NCBI GenBank assembly: GCA_951812925.1
Contig: OX638368.1
Coordinates: 150,398,492 to 150,462,491 of the forward strand
Direction: 5' to 3'
Source: Calliopum simillimum
Taxonomy: Eukaryota > Arthropoda > Insecta > Diptera > Lauxaniidae
DNA length: 64,000 nucleotides
The notes beneath the pieces were generated by a model. The model did not search any database. It worked only from the letters and a program-made list of their open reading frames with translations, and had not been told where the DNA came from. Of the stretch, positions 44,400 through 57,075 are shown piece after piece; the first letter of the stretch is position 1; every line of letters starts with the position of its first letter. A program made the position numbers and the translations under genes.

Positions 44400-45830
44400 T
44401 CTATACTATTTATATAAAATTGCTTATATGAAAACCCTATGTAACGATTTGGTGCAAAATATACCGAACCGATTTTAATAATTTTTTTTTTAAACGTTTT
44501 ACGGTTAAAAAGGAACGGGAATGTATACTTATTTTTTTGGTTTTTATAATATAAACCTTTTTTTTTTTAGTATGAAGTTGTTGAAAAAAAAATTCAATGC
44601 TTGCATAAAAATTATCGTTTGCATTTCAGTCGCTATAGCTTGCTGCGCCATTAGTTATGTGCTGTTGTTGTCTTTTCCGTCTCTTTCATTTATTGTTTTT
44701 TTTTTTATTCTTGATGTTGTGTTGTTGATGAGAGCAAAAATGAGAGTGATTTCGTCAGTGATGCCAACTCAATATATTCAATATATTTGGACTTTTAACT
44801 ATGTTTTACATGTTTTTCAATATTTTTCAATTCTTTTTGACTTTTTTCGATATTTTGGATGTTTTTCGAAACACTTGGACTTTGACCGATTTCTTCGATG
44901 CACATATTTCACTATTTTTCGAAACTTTTGATTTTGTTTCGATATATTGGGTGTTTTGTTTTTAGACTTTCACCGATTTCTTCAATGTGTTTCAATATTT
45001 TCAAAACTTTTGGGCTTTTACCGATATATGTATAGGATGTTTTTCGATTTCTTTTTTGTAATTTTACCGATATTTTTGATGTTTTTCAATAAACTTAGAC
45101 TTTCGCCGATTTCTTCTATGTGTTTCAATATTTTTCAAAACTTTCGAACTTTTACCGATATATAGGATGTTTTTCGACATTTTTGGAATTTTTTGCGATA
45201 TTTTGGGTGTTTTTCTATAAACTTGGACTTTACCAATTTCTTAGTTGTGTTTCAATATTTTCCGAAACTTTTGGACCCTTTTTGATACATTGAAAATTTT
45301 TCGATATATGTATGTATTTGAACTTTCACCGATTTCTTCAATGTTTTGCAATAATTTTGGGCTTTTACCGATATGTAGGATGTTTTTCGACATTTTTGGA
45401 CCTTTACCGATATTTTAAATGTTTTTCAATATTTTTCGAAACTTTTGAACTTTTACCTATATTTTGGATGTTTTCGTTATATTTGGACTTTCACTTATAC
45501 TTAAGACGTTCTTCTATACGTTTTGACTTTTGCCGATATTTTAAATGTTTTTCGATACATTTGGGCTTTTACCGATTTCTTCGGTGTATTTCAATACTTT
45601 TGGACATTTACCGATATTTTGGACATTTTTCCATAAACTTGGACCCTTACCGATTTCTTCAATGTATATTTTAATATTTTGCCATACTTTTGGAATTTTG
45701 CCGATAAAATAAATATATCGGAGCATCTGTTTGTGGCACATTGTTTGAAAAAATAAAAAAGTTTTCGTAATTAGCTTTTTAGTGCCTGGCTTTTTATGAA
45801 AACCCGTGCAACGCCGGGTAAAACAGCTAG
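44400..45830 (+). mobile_element. Non-autonomous Helitron with internal minisatellite (1431 bp)
   Basis: The 5' end is TCTATACTATTTATATAAA, beginning TC after an A (44399). The 3' end is the hairpin ACCCG-TGCAACGC-CGGGT (45802-45819), then AAAACAGCTAG, with the terminal CTAG at 45827-45830 followed by T. TC at the start, a 3' hairpin about 8 bases before CTRR, no terminal inverted repeats and insertion between A and T are the classical Helitron marks. CCCGTGC..CGCCGGGT..CAGCTAGT is a 3' end I recall from many insect Helitrons. No Rep/helicase sequence is present, so it depends on an autonomous partner. Most of the body is a tandem minisatellite. Confidence 0.85.
44820..45700. repeat. Degenerate minisatellite inside the Helitron, higher-order unit about 110-130 bp
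   Basis: The phrase (G)GACTTT.(A)CCGATTTCTTC.ATG.GTTTCAATATTTT recurs near 44879, 44967, 45098, 45225, 45321, 45566 and 45640. It alternates with TTTTACCGATAT.T.GGATGTTTTTCGA. Subunits of about 40-50 bases are nested in the longer period. Copies are diverged, with indels. The Phe/Tyr/Ser/Cys-rich open frames here (44521-44931, 44947-45165, 45312-45674) follow from the T-rich repeat, not from selection for protein. Confidence 0.8.
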
Positions 45831-45831
45831 T

Positions 45832-46592
45832 TAATATATAGATTAGGTTTTAAGAAAAAAGATTATCAGGTTTAATGTAAAGAAATTACCCTGCATTGTT
45901 ATATAACCTCATAAATAGCAAAAAACTGTATTTTTTAACATTTAGGTTAATATGTCTTGAAAACTATACAATATATAGCGATTCTGATACCAGATTCGAA
46001 CTCAACATTGCAAAATACATCGAAAACTATTATTTATTGTATTTTTTTTTCTTTTTTGCAATCTACATATAAAAAAACTTTATATTTTTTCAAAACTTTT
46101 TCGTCAAATGCACTGCTCCCCACTCCAAAAGGTTTCTGATTTTATAAAAAACAATGTTTAAAAAAAAAATATCAAAAAAAGATTGCCTGTTTTATGAATT
46201 CATTGACGCGACTATAAATAAATCCGAGGATAGGATTGCTCATATATCTGCAGGTTTTTGAGATATCCTTGCTTAAAGTTGTAGAAAGCGCTGTTTTTAG
46301 GTTTATATCACAGTTTCAGGAAAAGGTTTAATTCCATTTTTATAATAGTATGGCATAACCATTAACTTCCTTATTAAACTATACTTCAAACTTCTCCAAC
46401 TTAGCAAAAAAACCCTACGAGATATCAACCTTTGAAGTAAACGTATCTAGATCCCCATACAAAGGACTGTATTATAATAGTAGCGGAAACCCGATATATA
46501 TACGGCCAAAAACACTTAAAAGTTGTATGCATTTTTTACTTAATAGTAGATAACTAAGAAAGTAAGAGTCCAATAGAAAAGTTTGAAGGTAT
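45832..46592. repeat. Dispersed-repeat-like non-coding stretch
   Basis: Phrases such as AACTCAACATTGCAAAATACATCG and TTTTTGAGATATCCTTGC have close relatives near 54600-54900 (GAGCTCAGCATTGCAAAACATATCG, GATTTTGAGATATTC) and looser ones near 17600. This suggests copies of one old interspersed repeat. There are no ends and no coding content that I can define. Confidence 0.4.
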
Positions 46593-46600
46593 AGTTTGAT

Positions 46601-47011
46601 TAGTGATGAGCAAACCAAGACCAAGGCCAAAACCATAGCAGTCTTGGTTTTGATCTTCGACATTAAGTCTTGGCCTTGGTTTTGATATTAAGTCTAGGTC
46701 TAAGTCTTTATCTTGGTCTTGGATTGTTGAGTATTCAAAATTTCCAAACATTATTTTTACAAAGCAGTTACAATGCCAAATCTCAAATTGAGAAATGGTT
46801 TTATGCTTGGAAAGAGCGTGACACACCTATTAACTATAAATTACCAAGACTGAAAATTAGTCTTGGAATTGATGATCATCGTGAAAAAGACCAAGGCCAA
46901 GACCATCGCAGTCTTGGTCTTGGCCTTGAAATTATATCAGCCAGCGTATCAGCGTCTTGGTAGTTTTTTGAGACCAAGGCTCAAAACCAAGTCTAATTTT
47001 GCTCATTACTG
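46601..47011. mobile_element. hAT-type MITE built from AAGACC hexamers, copy 2 (411 bp)
   Basis: Same family as 34269-34740. It starts TAGTGATGAGCAAACCAAGA, has the same unique core (ATTGAGAAATGGTTTTAT.CTTGGAA..AGCGTGA, ACTATAAATTA.CAAGACTGAAAA) and ends TTTGCTCATTACTG, where copy 1 has CATCACTA. The octamer AGTTTGAT flanks it exactly at 46593-46600 and 47012-47019. The hexamer blocks are shorter and more decayed than in copy 1, with CCAAGGCC variants. The open frames on both strands (46554-46826, 46670-46963) are hexamer read-outs. No transposase is present. Confidence 0.9.
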
Positions 47012-47019
47012 AGTTTGAT

Positions 47020-50000
47020 TGAGAAGATCATGGCTATTTGATGCCATTAAAAAATTTAACTACACCTTTTCCAGGAAAGTTCATTTTATTTTTATATATT
47101 TTGAGTGCCTATGATAATAAAATATATCACAAAATTTAAATTGAATCGAACATATTTTAACTTAAGTTCCTTATACCAATAGATAGTCCTAATGTATGCA
47201 TACCTTTCAAATAAGAAAAACGAATCGCAGGCAAGGTATGCCATTAAATTTAAAATAAATTACAATGACATTCACTTACATCTCCTTCACGCTTCTCTTT
47301 GCGTTTCCCTTTTAAGTTGCTTATTATAATGCACACAATATTTTGCTAAATAAATGTCTTCTTATTGTCAAAGCGTTTTAATGTCAAAAAGTTCTTATTC
47401 GCACTCGTCGTCCTCGCTGTCATCGTCATTATCCTTTTATTATTTTCGACTTAAAGCAGACACTTGAAAAAACAACAGCGGTCAACTTTTACACAACGCA
47501 ACTCAACAATAGAGTAACCCTCTAGTCAGGCAAAAAGGCCATAAAAATAAAATAATAATGTCCTTTAAATTGTTGCTTTTGTTAAAATTTTTCATAGTAT
47601 TCCGCATACCTTTTGTTGCATATCCTTCGGTTGCCAATTTAAAATTCTATTTAAACATTATTAACTTAACAGATACGCATGCGCAAATGCCAAATGCTGT
47701 TCCTACTATGCAGAAGCAGCAGCAGCAGCATTAGCAACAGCAGATGTCCTTTGTTAAGTAGAGCTGTTCATTGTTGCTGCGTTTTATGTAACATACAATG
47801 ACAACAACCACATACGGACTTAAGTCGAGTTCATACGGACATAAGGACATACGCTTGTATTTTTTGTATGATGAAGTGTAATCATGCCGCCTGCCATTTT
47901 TTTGACACCCTTAAAGTTAAATTAATGATCGATGCATTATCGATGAAGTTGTCAAGCGAAGGGTGTGACATTTTTTCTTCACTCTCTAATTTGTTACTGT
48001 CATTGAGTGGTCATATTGTTAAGTTTAGTATCAATGTCTTTTTGGGACGCAGTTCTTTCTCTGTCTCTAGTGCAAACGTATTTCTTAACAAATTTCAAAT
48101 CTTTACCTTCCCTTTGCTTCATAGTATTGTAAGAAAATGCTGTTTTAACAACTCGCGTTTAGATTATGAAGAAAATGTTTGGTTTCACGCTCCGACACGG
48201 TTTTTTACACATCAGAAAATTAAAAAAAAATCCTAAGGTAGACGTTAAAAGAAAATACCCGTGTGTCGCCATTTTTCTCCTGCACATCAGATTTTTTTAG
48301 TGGATTTTTGAAGTTTTTAAATCCGCTGAACCAAAGATAACAAAAAATAAAAAAAAAATTTAAAAAAAAAATCACCCGGGCTGGGTTCGAACCCACGTTG
48401 TTCTTACTGCAGCCTTATAAAAAATCATTGTGAAAGTGCTTGTAAATTTCTATGGGGACAAACGCTTTTGAAGTGCTTTGATCAGAAGTGCTAGAAAGTT
48501 TTCCTCTTGGGCATGAACCTATTTTGCTCATTTTCAATCTCACAATCTAACTTTTATCAAAAAGACGGTCTACGAAGTTTTATCGAATTAATTTGCTTGG
48601 AGAACTTCCTATTCAAATTATTTCCGTGGCTAAATTGACTCAGGAGGTGATGCTGATCAAGAATATATAGGAATACTTTTCCATGCCTGTCACGCTTCCT
48701 CCTCCGCGTTACAAAGTGTAGGACAAAGCGGTCAAATGCCCATCTCCTTCAAATTTGGTGAGTGCTTTATTTATTAATGTATAACCACTCCATTTCAAAG
48801 CGTTTATAAGTTAAAGCCTCCCTTCATAATCGCTAATAAATATAATTTCTCAATATTATAAACCATTTAGCCGCAATTGCCATCGTTGGTCCTGCTGCAA
48901 TTTTATAATTAGCCAATAAACTTCTACTAACAATTTATGAAAGCTACCATAAAATATTTGCCAATTGGCATTAATAACCGCTATCAATCGTTATTCTGTG
49001 GTTATTAATAATAAAACAAGCAATTTTCTACAGCAAACCGTAAAATGGAGTGCGATGAGTTGCGTCTTCTTTGCTGGCGCGTCTTTCTTGTTGCATGAAA
49101 TTATGTTGCTTCTCAGGTAGTTCACAAGTAACTGAAAATTACTGCTTTTTAGAAAAAAAAAAAAAAGAATTCTCTAGAGGGTCAAAGAGAGATACAAAAT
49201 CCAATCTGTAAACTGTGGTTGCAAGATCGCTTGATCACATCGGTATTCGATACAGCTCAACGCAACTGCACATGCTGATTTTCTTAATAGGCTTTCAACA
49301 AAAACGTTCTTCAATCAAAATCGACAGTTGAGACGCTGTTTGCTTGCTGTATTTACAAGTTATAAAGGCAACAACAACAACTTCAACTACACACACATAC
49401 ATACTTATATGCGTACATTTAGCATGTTGTTAAAGTATGATAGGCGATCGTTATAATCAATTGCTTGATCGTAAAATTAAATGATCTCGCAGGAAAATTA
49501 AGCGCAATTACGCAAAACAGCCAAAAGGTAGTCACGCTGGAACTGGAATGGGAAGAGATGGAGAGAGAGAGAATGAATATAAAAAAACAACGACCATAAA
49601 AGATCCAGCAAAGACATCGCATATCATCATATCACAAGAAACTTAACATTATAGTTCAGACGATACTTTTAGCAAACCCAAAACGAAACCAATGGTATAA
49701 AAAGCTACACTGACTGACTAAATTGCAGCATTTAACTTGTCTTATTGATCATAATAACTCCATAATAGTGGAACAAGCTTGGCATACTACATACATATAA
49801 AGTATATACATATGTTTATGTATATTAGAGAGGATCAATTTATTTCTTGACCTGTTTTTATTCAGTTTCGGAAACTACGTTAAATTCTGAAGTTAAAAAC
49901 TCTTTGAGACCATATCGTCTCTGTACAAGTGACAAGCACTAAGTCAGTTTTTTCCAGTTTTGAGTTATTTGGTATTTCTGATTCAAAATGTTATAGCCTT

Positions 50001-51033
50001 TAGACTGATAAGACTTCCTTAGCCATATCTCTGTTCAAAAGTGGTTATTTTTATCATGCAAAAATCAAAACAACAATTTCCATACAAAAAAACAAAAACT
50101 GATTTTTTAAAATTCAAATACCTCATTACTTAAAAAATTTATTTAATGATTTTCTCTGGTATAGGGACGATTTATCAGAGTGTAGGAACAATTTTCTAGA
50201 ACATTTTAACCCATCATATTCCGTTCTACGGTTTTTTTTTTACCCCTTCATCCAAAAGCTTATAATTTGTTGAAATATTGTACAAAAGCATTCTACAAAA
50301 AAATTTCACAATGATGACCGAAAAAAAAAATACAGTCCGGACGGTGGTAACCCTGTACGGTAGCGTACGTGCACCAATGACTCATGATAAACACAACTTC
50401 AAAAACTCATAACTTGATAACCGTAAAACATACCACGATTTTGAGGGTCTGAAAATAATTTTAATAAAAATAGCTTTTAAATAAAAATATTTATTTAAAA
50501 AAATAAGAAGGGTGCACAAAGACTCAAAACGGCTTTGAAAAAGAAAAAAGGTTTTCTCCAAAAAAAATAAAACTTTTTTTACTTTTTGATATTTTTTCCA
50601 AAAGCCCATATCCCTGAAAATTTCATTAAAATCGGATAAAAACCCGAGGAGCTATGAATTTTCAATTATGCGAATATCCTAGAGCTGCCATCTTGCAAAT
50701 TTTCGGAGATTCGGAAAATCATTAATAACTTTTCACCAATTTTCATAAAAATCGGAGATCAAGATTACACCTCAGATAGTTAAATTCATCGATTTAACAC
50801 ATGAATGCGGTATTTTTGTTTTTTCATGATAAAAAAACTTCAAAAATCGATTAAAAAAATGTGATGGGGTGGAGAAAAACCACAAGACACGGTTTTTTTT
50901 TTGACGTCAACTTAAGAATTTTTTTCGATTTTCTCATGTGTTTTTTTTTTTTGTGTCGAACACTGTATTCAGAGTGTTAGTTTACTAGTCCAGAATTAAA
51001 GTTTTAGTCCGAAAAACTTTCGTTATCGTAAGT
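47020..51033. other. Long non-coding stretch
   Basis: 47240-47880 and 49020-49800 are comparatively complex (AGCAGCAGCAGCAGC at 47708-47722, GAGAGAGAGA near 49561) and probably unique. 50000-50960 resembles dispersed repeat (AATTTCATTAAAATCGGATAA; GACGGTGGTAACCCTG). The open frames, including 122 codons at 47868-48236, show no domain. A B-box-like word is listed separately. Confidence 0.5.
48379..48397 (-). other. tRNA-like B box (possible SINE or tRNA-gene remnant)
   Basis: GGGTTCGAACCC (48383-48394) is a perfect palindromic match to the Pol III B-box/T-loop consensus GGTTCGANNCC. On the minus strand it is followed by CCCGGGTGA and a long T run, which could serve as a Pol III terminator. 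The T-stem does not pair well beyond two bases, and I found no A box or cloverleaf upstream, so this is not called a tRNA gene. It could be chance. Confidence 0.25.
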
Positions 51034-52545
51034 TTTTATTTCTTTATTTCTTTATTTCTTTATTAAGTCTATGAACATAAATTCTTACAGACTAGAAAGT
51101 AATTACAATGCAATTTAAAATATACGATTTAAAGTCGATCTCATTTCATTCTTAGATAAAGAAAAATCTAAATTACAGTTACGACATATATTATTAAACA
51201 TTCTTAGTGATCTAACAATAGGAGCATTGGCAGCATAATTTGTGCAAACAGTACTTAAATAAAAAGGTTCTGTATTCCTAAGAGCTCTTTGAGGAACATT
51301 AAAATGTATCAAATTAAGCAATTCTGGGCAATCAACGCTACCAGACACAATGTCAAACAAAAAAAGTAACGACAAGACATTTCTCCTGTTATTCAACGTT
51401 TTCAAACCAAGCAAAAGGCAACGAGCATTATATGACGGGATCTCAAGGAAATTAATAGTACGCAACGCAAATCTTGTAAATGATTTCTGTACTCTCTCAA
51501 GTCGAAACTTATGACACTCATAATATGGATTCCATATAACCGAAGCATATTCTAGCCTCGAACGAACAAGACTAGTGAATAGAACTTTAAGAGTGTATGG
51601 ATCTCTGAAAGAGGACCCGTTACGCCTTATAAAGCCCAACATCGCATAAGCTTTAGGTATAATATAATCCAAATGGGCACGAAAAGTAAAATTCACATCA
51701 AATACAACACCCAAATCTTTAAACTGAGAAACAGGCAGTAAAGTAGTATTTGAAATGGAATAAGAAGAGGAAAATAGAGAGTTTGATCTTGAAAAAGACA
51801 TAAAAACACATTTATTCAGATTTAGAAAGAGACGGTTTTTAATACACCAATCATAGAATTTATTAACTTCACCCTGAAGAAGATCTATATCATATCTATT
51901 CCTTATTTTAAGGAAGATCTAAAGGTCATCAGCATACAGAAGACACTTACAATGAACAAAAATGGACGTGATATCATTTATAAAAATAATAAACAACAAG
52001 GGGCCCAAAATACTGCCTTGTGGGACGCCAGATGTTGCATAAAAAGCTACTGATTTAACTTGATCAAATACAACAAAGCATTTACGGTTAAATAAGTACG
52101 ATTCCAGCCACTTCAAAAAGGTCGAATGTAGACCCAATACTTGACATTTTTTCAACAATAAAGAGTGCGAAATTTTGTCAAAAGCTTTAGAAAAATCCGT
52201 ATAAATGACATCTACTTGGTAACCTAATTGAAAAGCTGATAAACAATACTCCGAAAACAATAACAAGTTGGAAATAGTTGAGCGGCCAGAAACAAAGCCA
52301 TGCTGATATGGAGAGATGGTATTTTTAACTGCAAAGAAAAGTTTTTCTTTAACAATACACTCCAGAAGCTTGGGGATAACATTTAACTTTGAAATGGGCC
52401 TATAGTTAGCTACATTATTTTTACAGACAGATTTATGTATCGGAGTGATAAAAGCTACTTTCCAACAATCAAGAAAAATCCCGGAACTCAAAGAGCTATT
52501 AAAAATTACTTTTAGCGTTTTAACCATGCCGGGACTTTTCTAACA
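51034..52545 (-). mobile_element. 5'-truncated jockey/CR1-like non-LTR retrotransposon
   Basis: On the minus strand the element runs from a fragment of the KSPG block (about 52545) through RT and the C-terminal region. It ends in a tail of AAATAAAG-type octamers (51034-51066 on the plus strand: TTTATTTC repeated), which replaces a plain poly(A). The KSPG motif is joined directly to MVKTLKVIFNSSLSSG, so a few codons are deleted there. ORF1 and endonuclease are missing. I could not find matching target duplications on both sides. A weaker relative is the relic at 26470-27230. Confidence 0.8.
51115..52527 (-). pseudogene. Jockey/CR1-like reverse transcriptase, broken by a single stop after YADD
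   Basis: Read from 52527 downward: VANYRPISKLNVIPKLLE (39-56), HGFVSGRST, YTDFSKAFDKISH with Asp111, SGVPQGSILGPLLFIIFIND (166-185) and LLYADDL with Asp200/201. Codon 203 is TAG (51919-51921), where relatives have Lys (YADDLK). The same frame then continues IFLKIRNRYDIDLLQGEV, LNLNKCVFMSFSRSN, FKDLGVVFD, RSRLEYASVIWNPYYECHKF, RLERVQKSFTRFALR and PSYNARCLLLGLKTL to the stop at 51115. One A-to-T change therefore explains the break. All visible catalytic residues are intact, but the copy lacks a 5' half. Confidence 0.85.
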
Positions 52546-55500
52546 CCCTGTAGGTATAATCAAGAATACATTAAAGATCTTTATAACAACCATGCCTATT
52601 TCTAGGCGTAACAAAAAAAAGGACAAACTGAATATTGGACCCAGTGCGTAGAGTGTAAATAAAATTTCTAAACATTAAAACCATCTGCCATTTCAAGTTG
52701 AATACTTCCTTGCTACCCACTGTAATTAGCCAAAAATTTAATGCAATTTGCATTTAGTTCCACATTTAATACAAATTCACTTCGCGCTTTGTCCAATTAT
52801 TCCCTTAATTGACCAATTTTCAGTAAATTACTGTAAGTTTCTTTTAACGTGTGTGAGTGTGTGTTTTCAACCTTTTTGGCTAATTTGACAACGCACGCAT
52901 TTTACTTTATTAACCGATCATTAAAGATCATTTAGCGATCAACAGCAACGGATATTATGCAAAATATACAACATGCTCGTTTATCTTAAGAAAAAATACA
53001 AAAAATACAAAAAAAATGCGCCGATGTTGCTGTTGTTTTATGGCCCAATTTATAAACCATCCAACCAATTAACAATTATGGTCACGAACATGTTCAAAAT
53101 GCAAACTGAGTAAAACCAAAACCATACGAGATACGGGAAAAAGTGGATTATAAAACACGCGGCAATGCCCGATTGAATTTACAGATTTAGAAATGATGCT
53201 TTTACGATATATTTCATGTTCGTAGAATTGAAAAAAACCAATTTCTAAAAAACATTATACTCTTATACATATCATTGCAAATAACCAACTGATATCAATA
53301 TATTTCTCACTTCAACGCCCCCTTTTTTCAACTTTTTTACGTTACCATCATCGATTTCATAATACATGTTAACTCTCCGCACATACTGGGGATACATAAT
53401 ATTTACATTCTTGAACCCAGAAGAATATGGCCAGCCTCTTGCCTGCCATTGCCATTTCTCAATTCCTTGTTTGCTTGCCATTTGAATTTTAACGCCAGAC
53501 AATTGGGCGTTTCATGGTTGTAAATTCATTTGTTAAACGATGCACTCATAAAATTCCATTTAGTTTTCTTTATTTCCTTCGAATTTCGACCATACGCTGG
53601 ATGAGAAGCAACAAACTTCTACATCAATTGGCAGTAGTATTCTACGTTTTATTGTATGAAGCCACTTTTTTCTTTTGAGAGGATGGAAAGCTTTTCAACT
53701 CCTTTTGAAAGTTTCATCGAACATGCTTTAGTACAATGCTGTTTTTTTTTTTTTTTTGTTTTTCTTTTCGACAACAAGAAGAGTCTTCCATTCAGTTTTT
53801 GCTATAAAGAACTCGCAACATTTATATGGGTATTTTGTAGAGTTTCGAAGAAAAAATTACACACTCCGTTGTTCTTACTGCTACGCGCATTCAGTATGCG
53901 AATGCGTAGGATACCAACCGAACGAAAGGAATAAACGCAGCATAATTCATTTGCCGATTTATTAATGAAACGACATACAAATTTACTGCTGCAGGCTAAG
54001 TGATGAACGTTTCGATTGATGATATGGATTGATCAGAGAAATACTACAGTGTAAGAGTTATTCAATTGGGTATCGATTTAATACTTAAAACCTTAACTTT
54101 GGCAATTGGCGTTAAATGTCATTTAAAGAAAAGCAATTGAAAATATTTAGAATAAAAGGTACAATTTTCAGTTTCCCGCTTAGGCATTAACTGTCAAAAA
54201 AAATCATTTTCGGTCGGTTAAGATTGAACGTCAAGATTAAATAGGGTTTTTGCACTAGCCTATCAATTTCCACCTGATAAATAACTAAAGGCCCTTAAAA
54301 AGGCAAAGAAAGTTTAATGTACATTAGATGTCCTCGGCTACACTGATTACGGGGCTCGTGAGAGGGGCTTACACCAACATGATCAGTCACTCCAAAATTT
54401 TTGTGGGGTTCATATATGTATATAGTACTTAAACATCATTTGAAGCGCAAAATAAAAAAAAATCCACGTGGCGCTTTTTAAAAAATTTCATTTTGAAATT
54501 GTACTAAAATTTCCATATAAAACGAAAAAATTTTAAAGAATAAAACCAACAAATAAAAACCGAAATAATTATTTTTTTGGTATTTTTTGATGCTGAATCC
54601 GAAACCGGCATCAAAAATTGCGTATGTTTGTCAGGATTTTGAGATATTCTAACCTAAAAGTGCAAAAAACTCCATTTTTAGCTATTTTTTAAGTTTATAA
54701 CAAGTTATGACAGTTTCTGGCCATGAACTAGTTTTGACCTTTAAATAATTAAAATTAGGTTTTAAAGAAAAGACCAGTGCTTTCAACTACCATATCAAAT
54801 TTTTAAACTTTTTTTTTCAATATCTCAAAAACCATACGAGATATAGCGTTTCGAGCTCAGCATTGCAAAACATATCGCAAATGACTAGTTTTATTTTTGT
54901 TTTTTTACTTTTTTTTAATTTTTTTTTTTTTTGATATGGAGATAATTCTGCTACATAAAAGATTTAGAAAAAAGTTAAAGGAATGAGATGCGGTTTTGCT
55001 AATATAATATTCTTATTATGCATGGTCTAAAGAGCCGAAGTGCGTTCATGGTTTTTGGTGGGATCGGGGAACGCCTTTTTTCGTTCAAGACAAGTGTGTC
55101 TTATACATGTCATAGTTATTTAACTTTATTTTAACTATTTGACTGCAATGAGTACAAACAAAAATCTTTGTAGATATCTATCATCAAAGGATCGTTTTTT
55201 CAAGAAAAAGAATGCGTGCATTGCAGTTCGGCGAAAAAAGGGAAGAGCATAAAAGGGACAGTTTAAGAATATGTACATTAATATAAGTCGATATGTATGA
55301 AGCAAAAAAGTCATCCCGATGGTGTTTCCAAAGTTTGAAGGACTCTTTTGATTGTCCAGAACTTTTTTCCTCGCATGGAATGGAAAGGATATGCAAATTT
55401 GGTTAAAAAAAATTCAGAGGGGTCCAGAAAAATATTTGCCTAAGGCGCCAGATTATTTATTTCTTAAGAACTATTTTTCCTAAAAATATAAAATGAAGTT

Positions 55501-57073
55501 ACAGCAGATATTATGTAAAATATTTTAAAAAAATCACTTTTGTTACACATTTTTGTGTACAAAAACGATAAACTTAAATTTTAAATAAAATTATTCACAT
55601 ATCAGACCTCAAACCAAATTTGCTCGAAAAGTGCAATCGTTTTTATATCCTATATTATAGCACTAAGATATTTTAAGAACTTTACCCGGATTTCCAAATG
55701 TTCGAATCGTATTTTCACTAACAAATCCAAGAGTATTGTTTTTTCTTTTTGTGTTTGAACGCGTGTTAATTCGACATGTTTTTCACGAGAAATCGCTTTA
55801 AAGTTTTTATTTGCACTATACCAACCCAAGAAAAAAATCGCTTTACCTGTGCAACCAACATCCTTCCAGTCCTCATGTAACTACTGCTGCCACACGAAGT
55901 ACAAACAACAGATGTATGTATGTATGCCATGAGAGACAAAAACAAAAAAATAAGGATAAACGCGTAAAACGTCAAATTGCAACACCTTCAGGGTACATTC
56001 CATGCTGACTGTTCGATGTCGATGAAGAGAGGCGGACGAAATTTGGATGCAGTCTTAAATAATAATTCCAATTGTATGTTCGCGAGCAGCAGCACTACCA
56101 ACAGCAGAAGTCAGAACTTTTCAGCTTCACGTTGCATGCACCCTTCATACACTTTGAGCACGTTATCTGCTCAACTGCTGCTGCAGATGCCAGCCATATA
56201 TCCGTGAATTTGTTTTTAATTTTCAACACATTCGCTAATTTGATTTTTAACTCTTCTTTCGATTTGTTCTTCTTCTTTTGGCCATTTCTGGCTGTTGGCC
56301 ATCATTCCCAGCAGCAGCAGCAACAGCGTGTGTTGGGTGAAAAAAATACAGAAATAAAGAATTAACTTAATCGTGCATTGCGATTATTTTTAATTTTTAG
56401 TTGCCCCTCTTTGTTTGTGTATTTGTTGTTATTGTTAGTCTTTTGCAATAGCGAGAGGGTGACTTGACTGCTCCTTGGACTTCTTGTTAAGCGCGTAATT
56501 TATGGTTCTTCAGATATTCGTTGGCATCGCTTTGCTCTGCACTATGCGTTGTTATCCGTTGATGGGTTGTTTGCGCAGGCGCAACTTAACAAATCGATTT
56601 TCAACGCAACTGAGAAAGAGCGTTTTTTGCGTTTTATTTTCGCCAAGTTAAGTTATGGAGAAGTAGATGAAGAAACTTAAAATTTACAGTGAGCGTGAAA
56701 GGATTAAGGACTATTAGCGTATAACACAATACGTGAAATCATTAGGTATTGCTTACAGTATTTCAAAAGCACAAAGCGATGCCTCATATTGAAATTACAT
56801 CTCATTATTTTTAGGTGGAATGGAAAGTAAAAGTCAAACATTTTAATGCATCACAGAAATATAAAAATTGGAAACTAGTAGTGGATTTGCCAACAGTTTT
56901 TTAATTGTAAACTTTCATACTTCAAAAATTGCATTTGCCAAATTTCTTGTTTTAGTACATTACTCCGTCAGGATAATCTTGTGACAAAATTTCACGGTCC
57001 TAGCTTTAACGGAAAGACTGAAGACTGTCGTAGCAAATTATTCTGTCAACGAAATTTTTGAAAATTTTCATTG
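52546..57073. other. Long non-coding stretch
   Basis: 52780-53960 and 55700-56680 are of mixed composition (CAGCAGCAGCAACAGCG near 56311) and look unique. 54480-54960 resembles the dispersed repeat at 45832-46592. The open frames at 53656, 55766, 55977 and 56072 are short, overlap on both strands and match no family. No exon, tRNA or element ends are supported. Confidence 0.5.
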
Positions 57074-57075
57074 TA

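Noticed and set aside
44521..45674. Three Phe/Tyr/Cys-rich open frames
   Set aside because: They are produced by the T-rich minisatellite inside the Helitron. Frames change between units and there is no Rep or helicase motif.
46554..46963. Asp/Leu/Gly-repeat open frames on both strands
   Set aside because: Same explanation: hexamer read-outs in the second MITE copy.
47868..48236. 122-codon frame
   Set aside because: No recognisable domain, ends in a lysine run from poly-A, and sits in non-coding sequence.
48379..48397. Functional tRNA gene
   Set aside because: Only a B-box-like word is present. The T-stem pairs poorly and no cloverleaf or A box was found.
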